The notes: generated by a model not told the origin, from the letters alone. Counted from the first letter of the stretch, positions 24,123-35,923 are shown. The stretch is DNA of 64,000 bases from Opisthorchis felineus (GCA_004794785.1 SJOL01007436.1:112514-176513), one strand, 5' to 3'. Numbers and translations are program-made.

Positions 24123-25502
24123 TTTATTGACTTCTTTTCAGTGGCTCTGTTTTATGCTGAGTTATGCTAACTTGAGCCGGCGAGGCTCTGTGACAACCTA
24201 ACCTTGGTTTCAATTTGAAACTTGTATACAATTGACGAACCGTCTAATTTACGTAGTCTCTACGTTGTTGGCTTTTCTATCAATGAAGATTTACTTTGCT
24301 GCTCTCCATTGTCTTCTTCTATTCATAGGCTCATCGTCTGAGCAAACCAGCTACTCCACTAGCAGAACACACATGCTCTCCCCCATCAAAGTCCGAACTA
24401 TTCGGTTGCCCAGGAAGGGAGACTCAAATACTAGTTACATGTGTTATTTTCAAGGTTCATTGGCCCAAGTGCGCCAGTGATTTGTTGGGGCAGCCAGAAG
24501 CTGCGCTGGGCATTGCCGTCTCCCTGGATAGGGACTCCGAGACGGGAAACATCAATGTTTAGAGACAGTCAGACATGGCCCACTCAAGCCCTTATTAGCG
24601 CTCGCGTATTCGAGCTGTTGCCTTCAATGCATAGCTCCTCCAGATTTCCCCAATGAAAAGCCCACTGACAGCTCTGGTTTTACGCACCAACTGTATCAGC
24701 TACCGCCTCCAATGTGCATCTATCTACCCCACCTCTCCAAATCATCGGTGAACTAAAATGTACGGCAAGTATGCGGTTTCTACAGCTAATGATGATGATG
24801 ATTTCCAAATTATTTTCTCTAATATTTCAAAAGAAGTAATTTTACTCTAAAACTAAACGATTTTATGCTGTGTTTAAGCTCTCTCATTGACGATAGAGCT
24901 TCGTGGAAAGATCTGGTTTATAAAAAGAACTTTTTTGATGACCATTATACACACAGGGCTACAACTACTCTCACTTGATGCTGCGAGTGTGTACACTAAC
25001 TCATAATCCACCTAAGCCTGTTCCCACAGACTGCTTTTAACTTTTCACGGCTATTCCGATATAATTAAAATCCGCTGCATTCGTCGTCCTGACTAGTGTC
25101 CTAACAAGGCCCAACTAGTCTTAACTAGTGGTGTGACCTACTCGTAAGAACTTCACGACAATAAGTCAAACCTTCTTACTAAATGACTAGAAGTCATATC
25201 GTATGGGTATATCAGAGATGCTGTTCTTTCATAACCAGAATTAGATAGAGCGCAAATTAAATGAAATAATCCTTCGCAATTACGCTTCCCACCACCAGTT
25301 CAACTACCATAATTTCACGCCGAACTTTTGAACCTTGCTCTTGTTACAAGTGAATATCTTTATAAGGAAGTGTGGATTATCTTGACGCCTGGAAATTTTT
25401 TCGGCTGGCGCTTTGAATCCTATGCATATATTCCACACGATTAATGCTAATCCGTTATGTCCACATCAGGCACTTTTAGGTCGGATTGGATTTGCAAAGG
25501 AT
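24123..25502. other. Downstream flank of the kinase gene
   Basis: No gene recognised. No clear poly(A) tract follows the kinase stop codon, so any retroposition signature has decayed. There is a short (gat)n run near 24790. Confidence 0.5.
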
Positions 25503-25974
25503 TGTAGCACTTGTAAACTGTCATTTTCCATGCTCAATATCATCTCCTTTCTCCCTATGAATTTCGCTCGCATTACTGTACAAAAAGTCTGTTTTACTGA
25601 AATACAACAACAACCGCCCGCTTTTTGGGTCTAACGTGACTTTGGGAATTTCGCTGAATGACTGCTGTTGTGACCGCCCGTTGGCTATCATTGGCTGCTA
25701 CTAACTCCAAACATGAACAAAAATTTTAGCTGCAAACGCTGGACTAATCTATTCACATCAGTGGATTAATATTGCGATCACCGTAGGTTTGAATGCCAGG
25801 AAAGTAGAACCTTCTCTTCTTGGTGTGGTGGTTCAACGGAATATTGAACTNNNNNNNNNNNNNNNNNNNNNNNNNNNNNNNNNNNNNNNNNNNNNNNNNN
25901 NNNNNNNNNNNNNNNNNNNNNNNNNNNNNNNNNNNNNNNNNNNNNNNNNNNNNNNNNNNNNNNACGTTTCCTCA
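25503..25974 (+). mobile_element. LTR of CsRn1-like gypsy element, gapped copy
   Basis: From TGTAGCACTTG at 25503 to the assembly gap at 25851, this sequence is the reverse complement of 36155-36502 at about 94% identity. That segment is most of the 5' LTR of the minus-strand gypsy element, so this is a second LTR in plus orientation. The expected 475-bp length would end near 25974, but most of the last part is N. After the gap I see neither the expected LTR end (CTACA) nor a primer-binding site. Solo LTR, truncated element and misassembly are all open. Confidence 0.75.
25851..25963. other. Assembly gap (N)
   Basis: 113 undetermined bases inside the plus-strand LTR copy. Frames that cross it are not meaningful. 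Confidence 0.99.
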
Positions 25975-26295
25975 CCGGCAGTTTCGGGTTACTTTAACTC
26001 GGACACACGCACAACTTAAAGTTTACATATCACAGGTCCCATTAATACCTAAACTTCGGATACCTTCAAAATTCTGCCAGACGCAGAATCATCCGAGCCA
26101 GATTTAGTCATTTCTGTCAGTAGTTGTAGTTGTTGTAGTAGTTCTAATAGAGTTATTTTTATATTCCAACACCTAAATGTGTACCATATTGTCGGCTTTC
26201 CAAGACGGCTTCATCCCGTAAGTCGTGACAGCCTGTTTGGTCATAGTCAAAGCTGATCTACTATGGTCGTTGGCTTGTTCGCTGAGCTGGGCAAT

Positions 26296-26342
26296 TTGAT
26301 TGCAAACGTTTCATCACCAATCGAGGTGACATCATCAGTGCG
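26296..26342 (-). ncRNA. Hammerhead ribozyme-like motif (Penelope-associated)
   Basis: The minus strand reads ctgatga, then tgtcacc-tcgatt-ggtgat, then gaaac. That is the order of the hammerhead core: CUGAUGA, stem II, GAAA. Stem II forms about 6 pairs (gtcacc with ggtgat, one G-U) closed by tcgatt, with one extra U after the core. The cleavage triplet and stem I are not identified. Hammerheads are known in the terminal repeats of Penelope-like elements, and this one lies downstream, on the same strand, of the Penelope-like ORF at 28-30 kb. Confidence 0.45.
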
Positions 26343-26388
26343 TTATTGGGGAGCGTAGTGGTGCGTAGCGGTGGGTTGGTGGTTGTGC

Positions 26389-26465
26389 ATACATACATAT
26401 AGTTATAGTTATACATATATACATATATATATATATACATATAGTTATAGTTACATATAGTTATG
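26389..26465. repeat. AT-rich microsatellite (acatat/agttat)
   Basis: A run of about 77 bases made of acatac, acatat, atatat and agttatagtt units. It lies just downstream (plus coordinates) of the hammerhead-like motif and of a G/T-rich stretch (gtagtggtgcgtagcggtgg). Confidence 0.85.
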
Positions 26466-27074
26466 TTCTTATTTAGGCTTGCAGCACACAGTATTCAGAT
26501 AAATGTGTGGATCAGTTATATGCTGTACAGCAAACTGCGCATTACGAGCCATTTTAGAAATTACGCAGTACCGTTATTCAAACAGTATGGAAATGATTTT
26601 GTTTCCGATAGTTTGCTTTTTGTGCACGGTATGTCACTTAGTTGCTACTCATTCAAAATACCACAAAACATTTCTTACATCTTTTGAGCATGTGATAGGT
26701 TTAGCAACTAACTAGCGGGCAATGGTATCGGATTCTAAACTGATGTGTCTGAATTGAAGACGATCCTGGGATAAAGTAAGTTAAATTCGGAGAAGCATCC
26801 GACTGATACGTTGCACAAGTTACACTGTTTTGATTTCGCAACCCCTTGTTCAGAGGGGTGTGATTTAACTGAGTGTCGTTCTATATGATGCATTATGCTG
26901 GCAGCTAAACCAAAACCAAATACCAAAAGCTTGATAATATTCTCAGGCTCTACCCAACCTATACGGTGAAAACTTCTCCACAATGTTCCACAAGGTCGTG
27001 CTGTAACCTTCGTGAGGGGGCATATAGTATCGAGCTGTAAATGTTTGATCGTGATTGGCTGACATTTTCACCAA

Positions 27075-27485
27075 TCAGGGAATGACTTTTTGTTTCTTAA
27101 CCCACACGTGGAATCCGTCCAACCAACGTGATGTTCGGTTATTGACAACGCCTGGCCTCCGGACAACCATATCAACACAAAAATGCATCAGCCTGGCAAA
27201 CTGCAAAATCGCGACATCGAGGTTGAAGCTTGCGGACAAACGGTAAGGAACCTCCGTTCCCCCTACGTTTAGCGACTTTGAAGTGTTAGAACCATTTTGG
27301 TGGATTATTACGTCATGCAGGCGAACAAGAGCGGTGAATGGATTAGGTTGACCAGTTCGCCGTGAAGGCGGACCAGCGAGGTAATGCAGCACCCATGGGT
27401 CTAAGAAATGAAGGAACGTTGGAGATACCTCTGGGAATCGTCTCAGAAGAGCTTGGTAAACAATCAACAGTTCTTCACTGAGCAA
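27075..27485 (-). repeat. Open frame of unknown type, matched inverted at 30.26 kb
   Basis: A 136-residue open frame without a recognised family (e.g. VSPTFLHFLDPWVLHYLAGP). Its segment 27185-27300, read on the minus strand, resembles 30262-30385 on the plus strand: both carry ctaaacgt, gggg or ggga, aacgga and gttcc, then tttgtccgcaa. Identity is roughly 70%. It is therefore part of a repeat placed on both sides of the Penelope-like element, in opposite orientation. It may be a terminal repeat or an unrelated dispersed repeat. Confidence 0.45.
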
Positions 27486-28039
27486 GGTTTCACTTTTGAC
27501 ACAAAAGCTTTATCATTCCAAGTAAGCAGATCACCAAGTTGACCAAATTTTAAGGCAAACGGAGAACCAATCCATAAGACCTCTTCAGATTAGCGCAGTG
27601 TTGAATATCAATTAACAGCTCTTGTCGGTTAGTTTGGTTTCCTAAATCTTACGGTTGATGGGTTGGGAGAGTTTCAACTTACCGTTCATCTGGTTTGGTT
27701 CCTCACTTTTCCACTTCAAGGTGCTTCAATCGATAGTTCACCTCTGGTGCCACTGGTAGATTTCGTCGTTCTGTGTGGGCTTGTAAGCGCTAAGACAGTT
27801 AAAATGAGGGAGGATGAGTGAGATCAAGTGCACTTCATATCTATGCTACTTCTACTGATGGCTCCTGTTTCTGATAACAGCACACCACCACGTGCCATAT
27901 CGAGTGATCTAAAGCCTTACCCTAAACGCTTGCCGGTCCTACACCTTCTATTCTATTGACACTGGGATGCTTCGCGATTTCCACCGCATCGACCGCCAGT
28001 CTCTGTGGCGTGGACTGTAGTCCACACTTCAAAAATTCA

Positions 28040-30150
28040 AAATTTTAAAAACCTGTTTCGTGTTTCGTGTCCAGTGGGTGTTCTGCCATTGCTGAGTCCT
28101 TCAGTAACGCTCGATATTCATATGCGTTCCTTAGCGAACTGTTTATTTTTATCCTGTGCTCTTCAACTCTAGTGTGAAGTTCCCTGGCCGTCTGTCCTGT
28201 ATAGACCTTACTGCGTTCGTTACACTTAATTTTGTAGAAAAAGTCCCCGGCTCTTTCCGCAAGGAGGTGATCCTTCAATCGCATCAGTGCAGAGCGCTGA
28301 GTATTTTCCTTCTGGAAAGCTACTCCTTTGTTAGCCGTGTTTAGAATTCTTAGAATGACATGTGATGTCCCTGGTTTATATGGAATACCAGTAGCTCCAA
28401 CCCATTCCCTGTTGAGTTTCGCCACCGGTGCCAACAACCTTCGCAACTGACACCTAACCAAACTAGCTGGATATCCACTACCCTGAAGTTTGTTCTTTAC
28501 TTCAATTTGAGCCGCTGTCCGGTTAACTTCTTATGTGCACAGGGTCATTAAGCGTCTAAATACTGATGATGTAATACTAGCGAATGCTGACTTCGGATGG
28601 GTAGACAAGTAGTTCAGAATTGCCTCAGTGTCAGTTGGCTTCTCGTGCACTGTGGGCTTTAGTTTCCTCCCGACCTTATGCGTCATGCAGTCCAGAACTG
28701 CCAGGGTAACCGAAGTTGACTCCATCTCCGTACTAAATTTGATGTGTGGATCCATGTCATTCAGACTGTTGTGAAACTCACAGACCTTGTCTCATTCCAC
28801 CACTACAAAAGTGTCATACGCATGATGCCAGAATATCATAGGCGGGTACGGAAATCTGACTAAAGCTTTCTTTCCAAAAAGTTCCTTAAAATATTTTCCG
28901 AAACCGGATATACTGGATATCCCATAGGTGGATCTTGTTTTTTGAGTCGAAAGCGAAGTGGGTGACATTCGGGCATGATTTTATACCTTTCGCTATTTCA
29001 TCTGCCGTATGATGGGTCCGTCTGAAAGGATGGTGTCTGCTGGTATCAGTCACTTGGTTATTTCTAAAGAGTCTCCTTTTGGAACATTTGTATATAACGA
29101 ACTGACGTCCAAACTTACAGGAATGCCATCAGGTTTCAAGGTGACAACCGACACTTTGTTAGCAGTTGTATGAATTCTTAATGTAAGTACTAGATTCCCG
29201 GTGCGGGGTTTTAAACTACCAGCCAAGAATCTGACCAGGTCATGGGGGAACCTATTTCGTCTACTATCGGTCTTGCCGGGATATCTGGTTTATGGACTTT
29301 TGGTAGGTCATAAAGCCGTGGTTAGGTTGCTCTTTTGGGGCACAATCGATGCCAATTACCTTGCCTTAAGTGGTTTGTCACGACCGCAAATATCTGCCAA
29401 CTTCAGATCCACTCATGTTCATCATAGATGTAATAATCCCACCATCGATCTACCGACAGAGACCTTCTACTAGGTTTTGCTTGTGCTTCAGTCTTCTTCG
29501 TGACAACAGTGGTCTTACCCTTATACGCTTCTGTAATCACCATGTAGTCTACCTGTTTAAAGATGTTTAACGCTCTTCGTGCTTCTGGTGTAGTATCTGG
29601 AACTTCTGGCTGCTGGGACTTAAGGAGTGTAGCCATGTGTACCCGTAGCCTCTCCACCTCCATTGGCGGAAGTTTTTGAAACACATATTCAACGCTAGGG
29701 ATTATTTCTTCTGCCCTTATTACCCTTTTGCTGACTGCAAAAGTCAAACCTTTCTTTAACGGAAAACGCTCTCCTTCACTTAGCGCTTTATTTAATGAAT
29801 TTACCATGCTATGATAGCTGGTGGGCGGTTCTGGCCTAATCATGGGCTAATTAGAAAACTGAGTCTTGAAAAGTACCTTTTAGAACTTACGTATTTGTCT
29901 CGCTTTCACTGTTGTCCTTGGACAGCTTTCACTTATGTCGCTTTGGTTTTGAGTAACTGGAAGTCTGCGGGAAATAACACGGTCTGAAGATTCCGATTGA
30001 GCCGACGTGCGTGGTGACGGATGTCACATAAACGCCTAGTAGTCAAGTAGATCGTCTTGTTGAAAAATGACTTGGTCACCGAAAATGCTGTTCGAGCAGA
30101 AGCAAGTGAGATGTCCGGTGGCTTGACCAGTAAAGATTTGGGATTCATTT
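28040..30150 (-). mobile_element. Penelope-like retroelement with GIY-YIG remnant
   Basis: On the minus strand, from high to low coordinate: an N-terminal block (LTTRRLCDIRHHARRLNRNL, about 30080-29990); a block FPLKKGLTFAVSKR (about 29770) and VEYVFQKLPPMEVERLRVH; RT segments DLPKVHKPDIPARPIV (about 29310-29260) and SLDVSSLYTNVPKGDS (about 29130-29080); a C-terminal RT piece with KLKPTVHEKPTDTEAILNYL (about 28660); and a GIY-YIG-type nuclease piece FFYKIKCNERSKVYTGQTAR (about 28240-28180). The order matches Penelope-like elements of flukes. Frameshifts and stops break it in several places and the RT catalytic Asp pair is not readable, so it is inactive. Confidence 0.78.
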
Positions 30151-30194
30151 GTGCCTAAAGCTTCTTTTGTTGAATATGCGGTGGTTCTCCCGGT

Positions 30195-30466
30195 TTGCCT
30201 CTAGCCTTGCAAATCGAATGTAGTCGCCTAACGGTTTGCGAACACATGGTCCGCAATCGTTTTCAATCAATTGGAGCTACTCCTTCAAAACTGCTAAACG
30301 TGGGAGAAACGGATGTTCCCCACAAGCTTTGTCCGCAATCTTCAGCATCAATCTTACGATTCCACAGTTGCCGGGCTGGTGGGTTTCTTGCATTTCTATC
30401 GCTACAACGCGAAAAACCAATATTACTGAACCAACACTGAAGAATCCTTTTATCTACGGTGAATAG
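30195..30466 (+). repeat. Inverted partner of the 27.1-27.5 kb repeat
   Basis: The stretch about 30262-30385 is similar to the reverse complement of 27185-27300 (shared words ctaaacgt, aacgga and tttgtccgcaa, and a gccgggctgg/gccaggctga end). It begins just outside the 5' side of the Penelope-like element. No product is recognised. Confidence 0.4.
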
Positions 30467-31128
30467 AGCCTTGCTGAATGAAATCTAGAGCTAGAAATCT
30501 GAGAAATATAATGCCGGGCCCAACACAAGAGAGCTTACAAGGGACATCAAAACCTGCTGAGAAGTGTAGTCAATCTTGGCGTGAAAAATTCAACAATAAA
30601 CTGGTGGTCGCAACTCGGCACCTTACGGGAAGGTAAGATAAAGCTCAGAGATACAAGGCTTGTCCCCAGTGTGCAAAATACAAGAGTGAAGACAAAGTAT
30701 GCGAAAAGCTTTGCTCAGAACCAACGACCGACAACGCAACGGCGAAGTGTGTCAATTATCTGTCGGGAAAATGGCGAAGTAGAACAAATCTGAAAAACGA
30801 TCAGTGGTAGCAAGCAGGTGCAAAACAAATCTGGGTTTTCATGGGCTAGTGGGTTTGTCACTTCTGGAAAAAGTGCTTTAGTAGACGGAACACAACATCC
30901 CAGTTTGTCAATGTCATCATACCCTGGAGGTATGCAAACTAAAAGCCCTTACCCCAATCAGCAATGAGGTGATGATCTTCAGAAGTACACTATAATTTTA
31001 TCAAAAAACCTTTGCACAAGCGGGGGAAACCTTTACGTAAGTTTGTTGTCTCTGATAACAATTGATCCAAAACCTGGGATTTCCTCAAACAATCACCGTT
31101 TTTTAATTTAGTTGAGCCCACTAAAGGC

Positions 31129-31364
31129 CTACTTTGGGTGCGAAATGCACTCATCGGTGGCTGTCGGGGCTCAGCACATCGGATGTGTTCTCAAGGAACA
31201 TGTTTGAAGCGAAATTTGCTTCACTTTGTTTTTTTCTTTTGTCACCTTTAAAAAAGCTCCACAGCGATATATGGTGGAAGATTACGTTGTGGATGTGTGT
31301 AAACTTAAAAAGTAAACATTTGTGGTTACTTTATGGAAAATGTTCGTCGCCCCGCCAGGCAAAC
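31129..31364 (+). repeat. Dispersed repeat family R1, copy a
   Basis: It shares an ordered set of words with 46828-47090 and 55931-56190: ctactttgggtgcgaa, a gattacgttgt block, an aaactta/aaattaaaa block, then ggaaaatgtt, cgtcg and ccaggc. This copy is the most diverged of the three. No coding potential is recognised. Confidence 0.5.
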
Positions 31365-31892
31365 CCGAAAACAAGAAATTCGTGGCGGCTAGTAAGTGTT
31401 GTATGCTGCCCGATATCAACCAGTACTCTCTGCACAAGAAAAATGTTACCTCTGCTGGTTTAGTGACTCTCTGGTTGTCGGTTTGCTCGCTGACCTGGGT
31501 ACTCCCACTGCAAACAATTTGTTTGTGGACAAATCAACGACCATCTGCATTGCCTGAACTTCCAACATCCTCCTTAATAATAATGACTGTCCAAAGGCGA
31601 GGCCCTGTCAGCTACAACACAACCACATGTCGGCCCCTACCTTTCCGGTGGGTTCCCTGTCAACCGATGCCTAACTCGCAAGGAAGCAAAAGACCGTAGA
31701 GTTCTACTGCAGCCAGGGACATTATACCCGGATGTGTTTCAACATGGTGCAGATGAATTTGAGAAGGTATTGGCTATCAAAGATATTTAAAATTACCACC
31801 AAACTCCATTGTTAAGTAGGCAGTTGTTCAATTTTTCACCGAGGCAGATGACGCTCCAGGTGCTTCTAAGCTGCTTTGTAATTTTGATGGAA

Positions 31893-31914
31893 TTGGGCGT
31901 CGGTAGACCCGGTA
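31893..31914 (-). mobile_element. Remnant of the gypsy 3' LTR (about 22 bp)
   Basis: The sequence tagcagtttacaagtgctcc(a), at about 31912-31933, matches the last bases of the 5' LTR at about 36482-36502. On the minus strand this is the LTR start (TGGAGCACTTG). It is preceded by a purine-rich tract (ctaggaggagttc) that fits a polypurine tract. After about 22 bases the match stops, so the 3' LTR is truncated. Coordinates here are approximate to about 20 bases. Confidence 0.55.
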
Positions 31915-31996
31915 GCAGTTTACAAGTGCTCCAGAACTCCTCCTAGAGCGTCAAATGGGTGAACCTGACGCTCGAAAAGGAAATGTGTCACACCAG

Positions 31997-33290
31997 TTAG
32001 TCTATGAAACGAACAGGAAGTTTGTGCTGTCGACCAGACCTTGTCAGTGAGGGTGTGTTTGCTGTGTTGGTCGAAGGGGTGTTCTTGTGATTATGTGACT
32101 GTGTAGCGGAGGGGGTTGTGATATGCTCATCATCGGGAGTTGGTCGTATGTATACGTAAGCAACCTTTAACCGATCGATGCTAACTGTCTTTGCAGCCGT
32201 TACGATCAATGACGAAGGATTTGCCCCTTCGAGAAATCACTCTGAAAGATCCTTTGCATGGTGGTTGTGAAGGCTTTCTGACCGCGTCGACGCGCATAAT
32301 AGCAAATTCACATGTAGCCAGATCGGGATGTACCTGGGTGGGCTTGGATTTTTGGAGTCGGTGAAGGATGGATATCACGCATGTATTGGCGAAGCAGGGA
32401 AGCGTAGGAATTCGGATCCGTTTCACCAGAAATTGCAGAATCGACAATCATTTCACCCGGCAGGTGTAAGGTAGTGCCAAAGACGATTTCGGAGGCTGTG
32501 CAACCCAAGTCTTCTTTAACAGTATTGCGTATACTGAGAAGAGTGGTCGGCAGACGCTCTGACCAGCGTGTGCTAGGGGAGGCGATCAGCGACTCCTTGA
32601 GACGTCGATGGAAGCGTTCGCCCACGTCGTTAGCAGCCGGATGGTATGCGGTGGTTCGGAAGTGATCCGTACCTAGTAACCGTTTGAGGTTGTTAAAAAG
32701 TGTTGATGTGGATTGTGGGCCTTGGTCTGGGTATTTGTAGCGGGTACAATGAATGTAGCAATCCAGTTGTCAACAAAGCCTCTGGCAACATTTTCTGCAG
32801 ATGTGTCGTTGATCGGAATGGCCATGGGCCAGCGTGTGAAACGGTCGTCACAGGTGAGGATATGCGTGAAACCTCTGGATGGCGGCAACGGTTCAACAAG
32901 GTCGATGGGGACATTTCGAAAGCGTGAGTCAGGCAGATGGAAAACTCCAGTTGGAGAGATGGTATGTCGGTGAATCTTGCTCTTCTGACAGCCGAGGCAC
33001 TGCTTAGCCCAAGTGCGGATCTCCTTTTGCATGTTTGGCCAAACGTATCTTTGTGACACGCGTTTGGCAGTCGCCCGTATGCTCGGATGAGAAAGTGCGT
33101 GAAAGTGGGCAAATACGGAGCGTCTATATTTTTCAGTAACAAAAGGCCTTGGGCGTCCTGTGGATGTCACAAACAATAAGACTGTCAGAGTTGAGAACCG
33201 GTAATTTGACAAATTTGAGAGGCGTAAGGCTGAAAAAATTCGGAAATTTAGGTTCCGATTGCTGAGCAAAGTCAATGACTTGTAGGTCAA
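31997..33290 (-). pseudogene. Integrase of the gypsy element, frameshifted
   Basis: The zinc-binding part (HALSHPSIRATAKRVSQRYV ... CLGCQKSK) shows the His-His-Cys-Cys set. The core follows with GFTHILTCDDRFTRWPMAIP (first catalytic Asp region) and, after a frameshift near 32680, GERFHRRLKESL (the catalytic Glu region; family form VERFHR). The tail ends in TRSGRQHKLPVRFID, typical of the CsRn1 C-terminus. The middle Asp segment falls in the frameshifted zone. Confidence 0.75.
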
Positions 33291-33319
33291 TTGGAGTCAT
33301 TGCGATGTGATTTACCTAA

Positions 33320-33600
33320 ATGCGGGAGAGGACGTCTGCAACAACATTGTCTGAACCTTCGACATAGCACATGTCTATTGTAAACTGTGAAATGAAATCC
33401 AGATGTCGGTTCACTCTCGGTGAATGTTTGTCTAGAGGTGCTCTCAAAACAAAAACGAGAGGTTCGTGGTCCGTATAAATGGTGAATTTTCTACCCTCGA
33501 GTATGTGTCGAAAAAGCTTGACGGCTAGGTAGATCGCTAGGAGCTCTCTACTAAAGGTGCTGTATCGGGTTTGTGCAGGTTGCAGTTTGCGAGAGAAGAA
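33320..33600 (-). pseudogene. RNase H region of the gypsy element
   Basis: The frame gives TRYSTFSRELLAIYLAVKLF, then RKFTIYTDHEPLVFVLRAPL, and ends SDNVVADVLSRI. This is the standard Ty3/gypsy RNase H layout, with catalytic Glu in SREL and Asp in TDHEPL retained. Upstream sequence toward RT has stops. Confidence 0.75.
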
Positions 33601-33823
33601 ACAGAGAGTTTGAGTGTTATTATTGACTACCTGTTAGAGAACTGCACCGACAGCGGTCTGTGATGCGTCCGTTTTTAATATGAGGTGACAATCAGAACTG
33701 GGGATTAGGTAGCCCAGGTTGGTGGCTTTCACAAGAGCGGTTTAATAGAGCTGTAAGCAGTGATAGCTTCGTCAGTGAATTGCAACTGTTTATTGTTTGC
33801 TTTGAGCAAGTCTGTTAGTGGCG

Positions 33824-34500
33824 CTAGGATCCCTGAGCAACGTGAAATGAACCTGCTGTAGTAGTTGACCATACCCAAAAATCGACAAAGGCTTCGGGTT
33901 GATTGAGGTAGGGGATAGTCCGAAATGTCAGTGATTTATCTGGCAGTGGCCGGATCCCTTCGGAGTTAATACGATGGCCGAGGAAATCAAGCTGGTCTGC
34001 TGCGAAAACGCACTTGTCTGGGTTAATCGTGATACCATATTGTTGGAAACGTTCGAAGATAGCTTGCAAGTATAAATTGTATTCTTCGATTGTTGCGCTT
34101 GCCACCAAGACGTTGTTAACGTAGACGAAAACGTGGTCTAAACCACGCAGTACCTGATCTATGAAGCGTTGGAACGAGTGAGCGGCCTTCCGGAGAACAA
34201 AAGGCATGCGTGTGACTTCGAATAGACCAAACGAAGTAGTAATAACCGTTTTTGGGATGTCGTCGGGGACAACTGGTATATGGTACTAAGCACGGACAAT
34301 GTAGATTTTGGAGAAAACCGTTCGGTCCTGCAGGTGCACTGCAAAATCGTGGATATGCGTTATTGGGTAACGGTCATTGACGTTGCGAAAATTGAGCGCT
34401 CGGTGGTCGCCGCACGGTCGCCAGTCACCAGTGGATTTTTTAGGGACCAAATGTAGGGGAGAAGCCTAACATGAATTTGAAGGCCGAATTATTCCGAGTT
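33824..34500 (-). pseudogene. Reverse transcriptase of the gypsy element, YVNN mutation
   Basis: Minus-strand frames give [20 protein letters not shown], then the fingers/palm region, and MPFVLRKAAHSFQRFIDQVL. The catalytic box reads VFVYVNNVLVAS at 34112-34123, where Ty3/gypsy RTs have YxDD. Both Asp are Asn, from two G-to-A changes. FLGHRINSEGIRPLPDK follows as expected. A stop interrupts the upstream part. The changes abolish polymerase activity. Confidence 0.82.
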
Positions 34501-34738
34501 GCAGCATGTGGCCAGACTCGGCTTAAGAGTTAAGCTGCTTCTCAGGGTGTATTCGTCGAGGGCGAGAATGAACTGGAGGACCAGCGGTCGTAATGTGGTT
34601 CGCGACTGAATGTGATGCACTAGAGACTGAATAGGACGGCTTAAGCGAACTGGGGAACTTTTTAATTAAATCGCCGAAAACCGGAGTGTTTGAAATACGG
34701 GCGACGTGAATACCGAGTGGGTATGATGAGGCATCGAC

Positions 34739-35110
34739 CTAGATTGATGGAACGGAAAGCGACGTTAAAGAATCCAGAAGATCTTGCCATTTGATAGCGA
34801 CGGCTAGAGAGAAGTTGGCCAGAAAATCTGTACCGATGATTGGAACTTGGACGTCGGCGACTGTGAAAATCCAGGGGAATGCACGGCGAAGACCAAGGTC
34901 AAGCGTCAGTGACTTATGACCGAAGGTGGCTATGTGGGTGCCGTTAGCCGCCTGTAATGTCGTCAATGGGTTAGAGGAATGGTGTTTGAAGTTTCCGGCA
35001 GGAATAACGCTTAGTTCTGCGCCGGTGTGGACAAGGAATCGCATTCCGGTGATCCTATCCGTAGCGTGATATAGGCGACTAGGAGACTGGCTAGTGGCTG
35101 CTGTCGCCAC
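34739..35110 (-). pseudogene. Aspartic protease of the gypsy element, active site lost
   Basis: The frame carries RFLVHTGAELSVIPA, where the retroviral-type protease family has DTGA. The codon at 35027-35029 (minus strand) is CAC, so the catalytic Asp is His. The later IIGTDFLANF block is the family's conserved second half. Without the Asp this copy cannot process its polyprotein. Confidence 0.8.
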
Positions 35111-35128
35111 TACTAACCAGTGGGTTGT

Positions 35129-35923
35129 TCAGGGGAGACAGGCACACGGAGGTGTACGACGTAGAGCCCTGTCTTTGAATTTTGTGTGGTAATAACAGAA
35201 ACGGCTGGCATTCCGTGATGGAGAGCGTGGTTCACGTGAAACAGATCGGGACTTGTGTGACGTGGTAGTCCGCTTCACTGTGGTAATTACTTTATTAACA
35301 GTGGCTACGAGCTGATCGATTTGGGCCTTCATTCGATCAGGGCGTGCCATGACAGGGTTGTCATTGAGCTGAACGTGCTGTTGTGAGGTTGAAGCTATTA
35401 AACGGTCGGCGGAACATTCGTAAATCTTGACCGCGGTCTCAGTGAGCGACGACAGGGGAATATCGGACTGGGTAGCCAGAATTTGGCGAGTATTTAGGGG
35501 GAGACACTGCAACCACAATTACTTTAAAATCGTGTCGTCGGACGACTTGCCGCAGACCCGGCGTTGCGTGTGTCGCAAAAGTTGTGATGGCGTGCGATCA
35601 CCCAGTTCTACTCCTGCAAGCAACCTTTGGAGATTCGCTTCATTAGAGGTGGCTGTCCGTTTAATTACGACTGCTTTGAGTGTGTTGTGTGGATTCGATA
35701 CCAGCATTGGATCAATCACATCAATAACCTCCGCAGCAACCTCAGTCTGAAGCTGAGAAACCACGTAAGAAAACATGGTCCGCTGTGAGGTGATGTGTCG
35801 AAAGTGGAAGTAGCATTCTAGTTTAATGAACCATACTCTAGGATTATTACTTTCAAAGCTGGAAATTTAGACGTGAACGGCGTTTTCAAACAAGTCGGCT
35901 TTGACTTCGTCCACGTTAGACAT
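35129..35923 (-). pseudogene. gag of the CsRn1-like element, frameshifted
   Basis: The likely ATG is at 35923. The frames give VDEVKADLFENAVHVKISSF, then WFIKLECYFHFRHITSQRT, then LLAGVELGDRTPSQLLRHTQ, then LPLNTRQILATQSDIPLSSL. This is the capsid-region pattern of CsRn1 Gag, with an RxxGDRTPSxLL block. Near the C-terminus FCYYHTKFKDRALRRTPPCA resembles the unusual Cys-His-Cys-Cys finger of this group. A frameshift falls near 35520. Confidence 0.75.

Noticed and set aside
25778..26107. Open frames spanning the N gap
   Set aside because: They exist only because N was translated as X; the real sequence is unknown.
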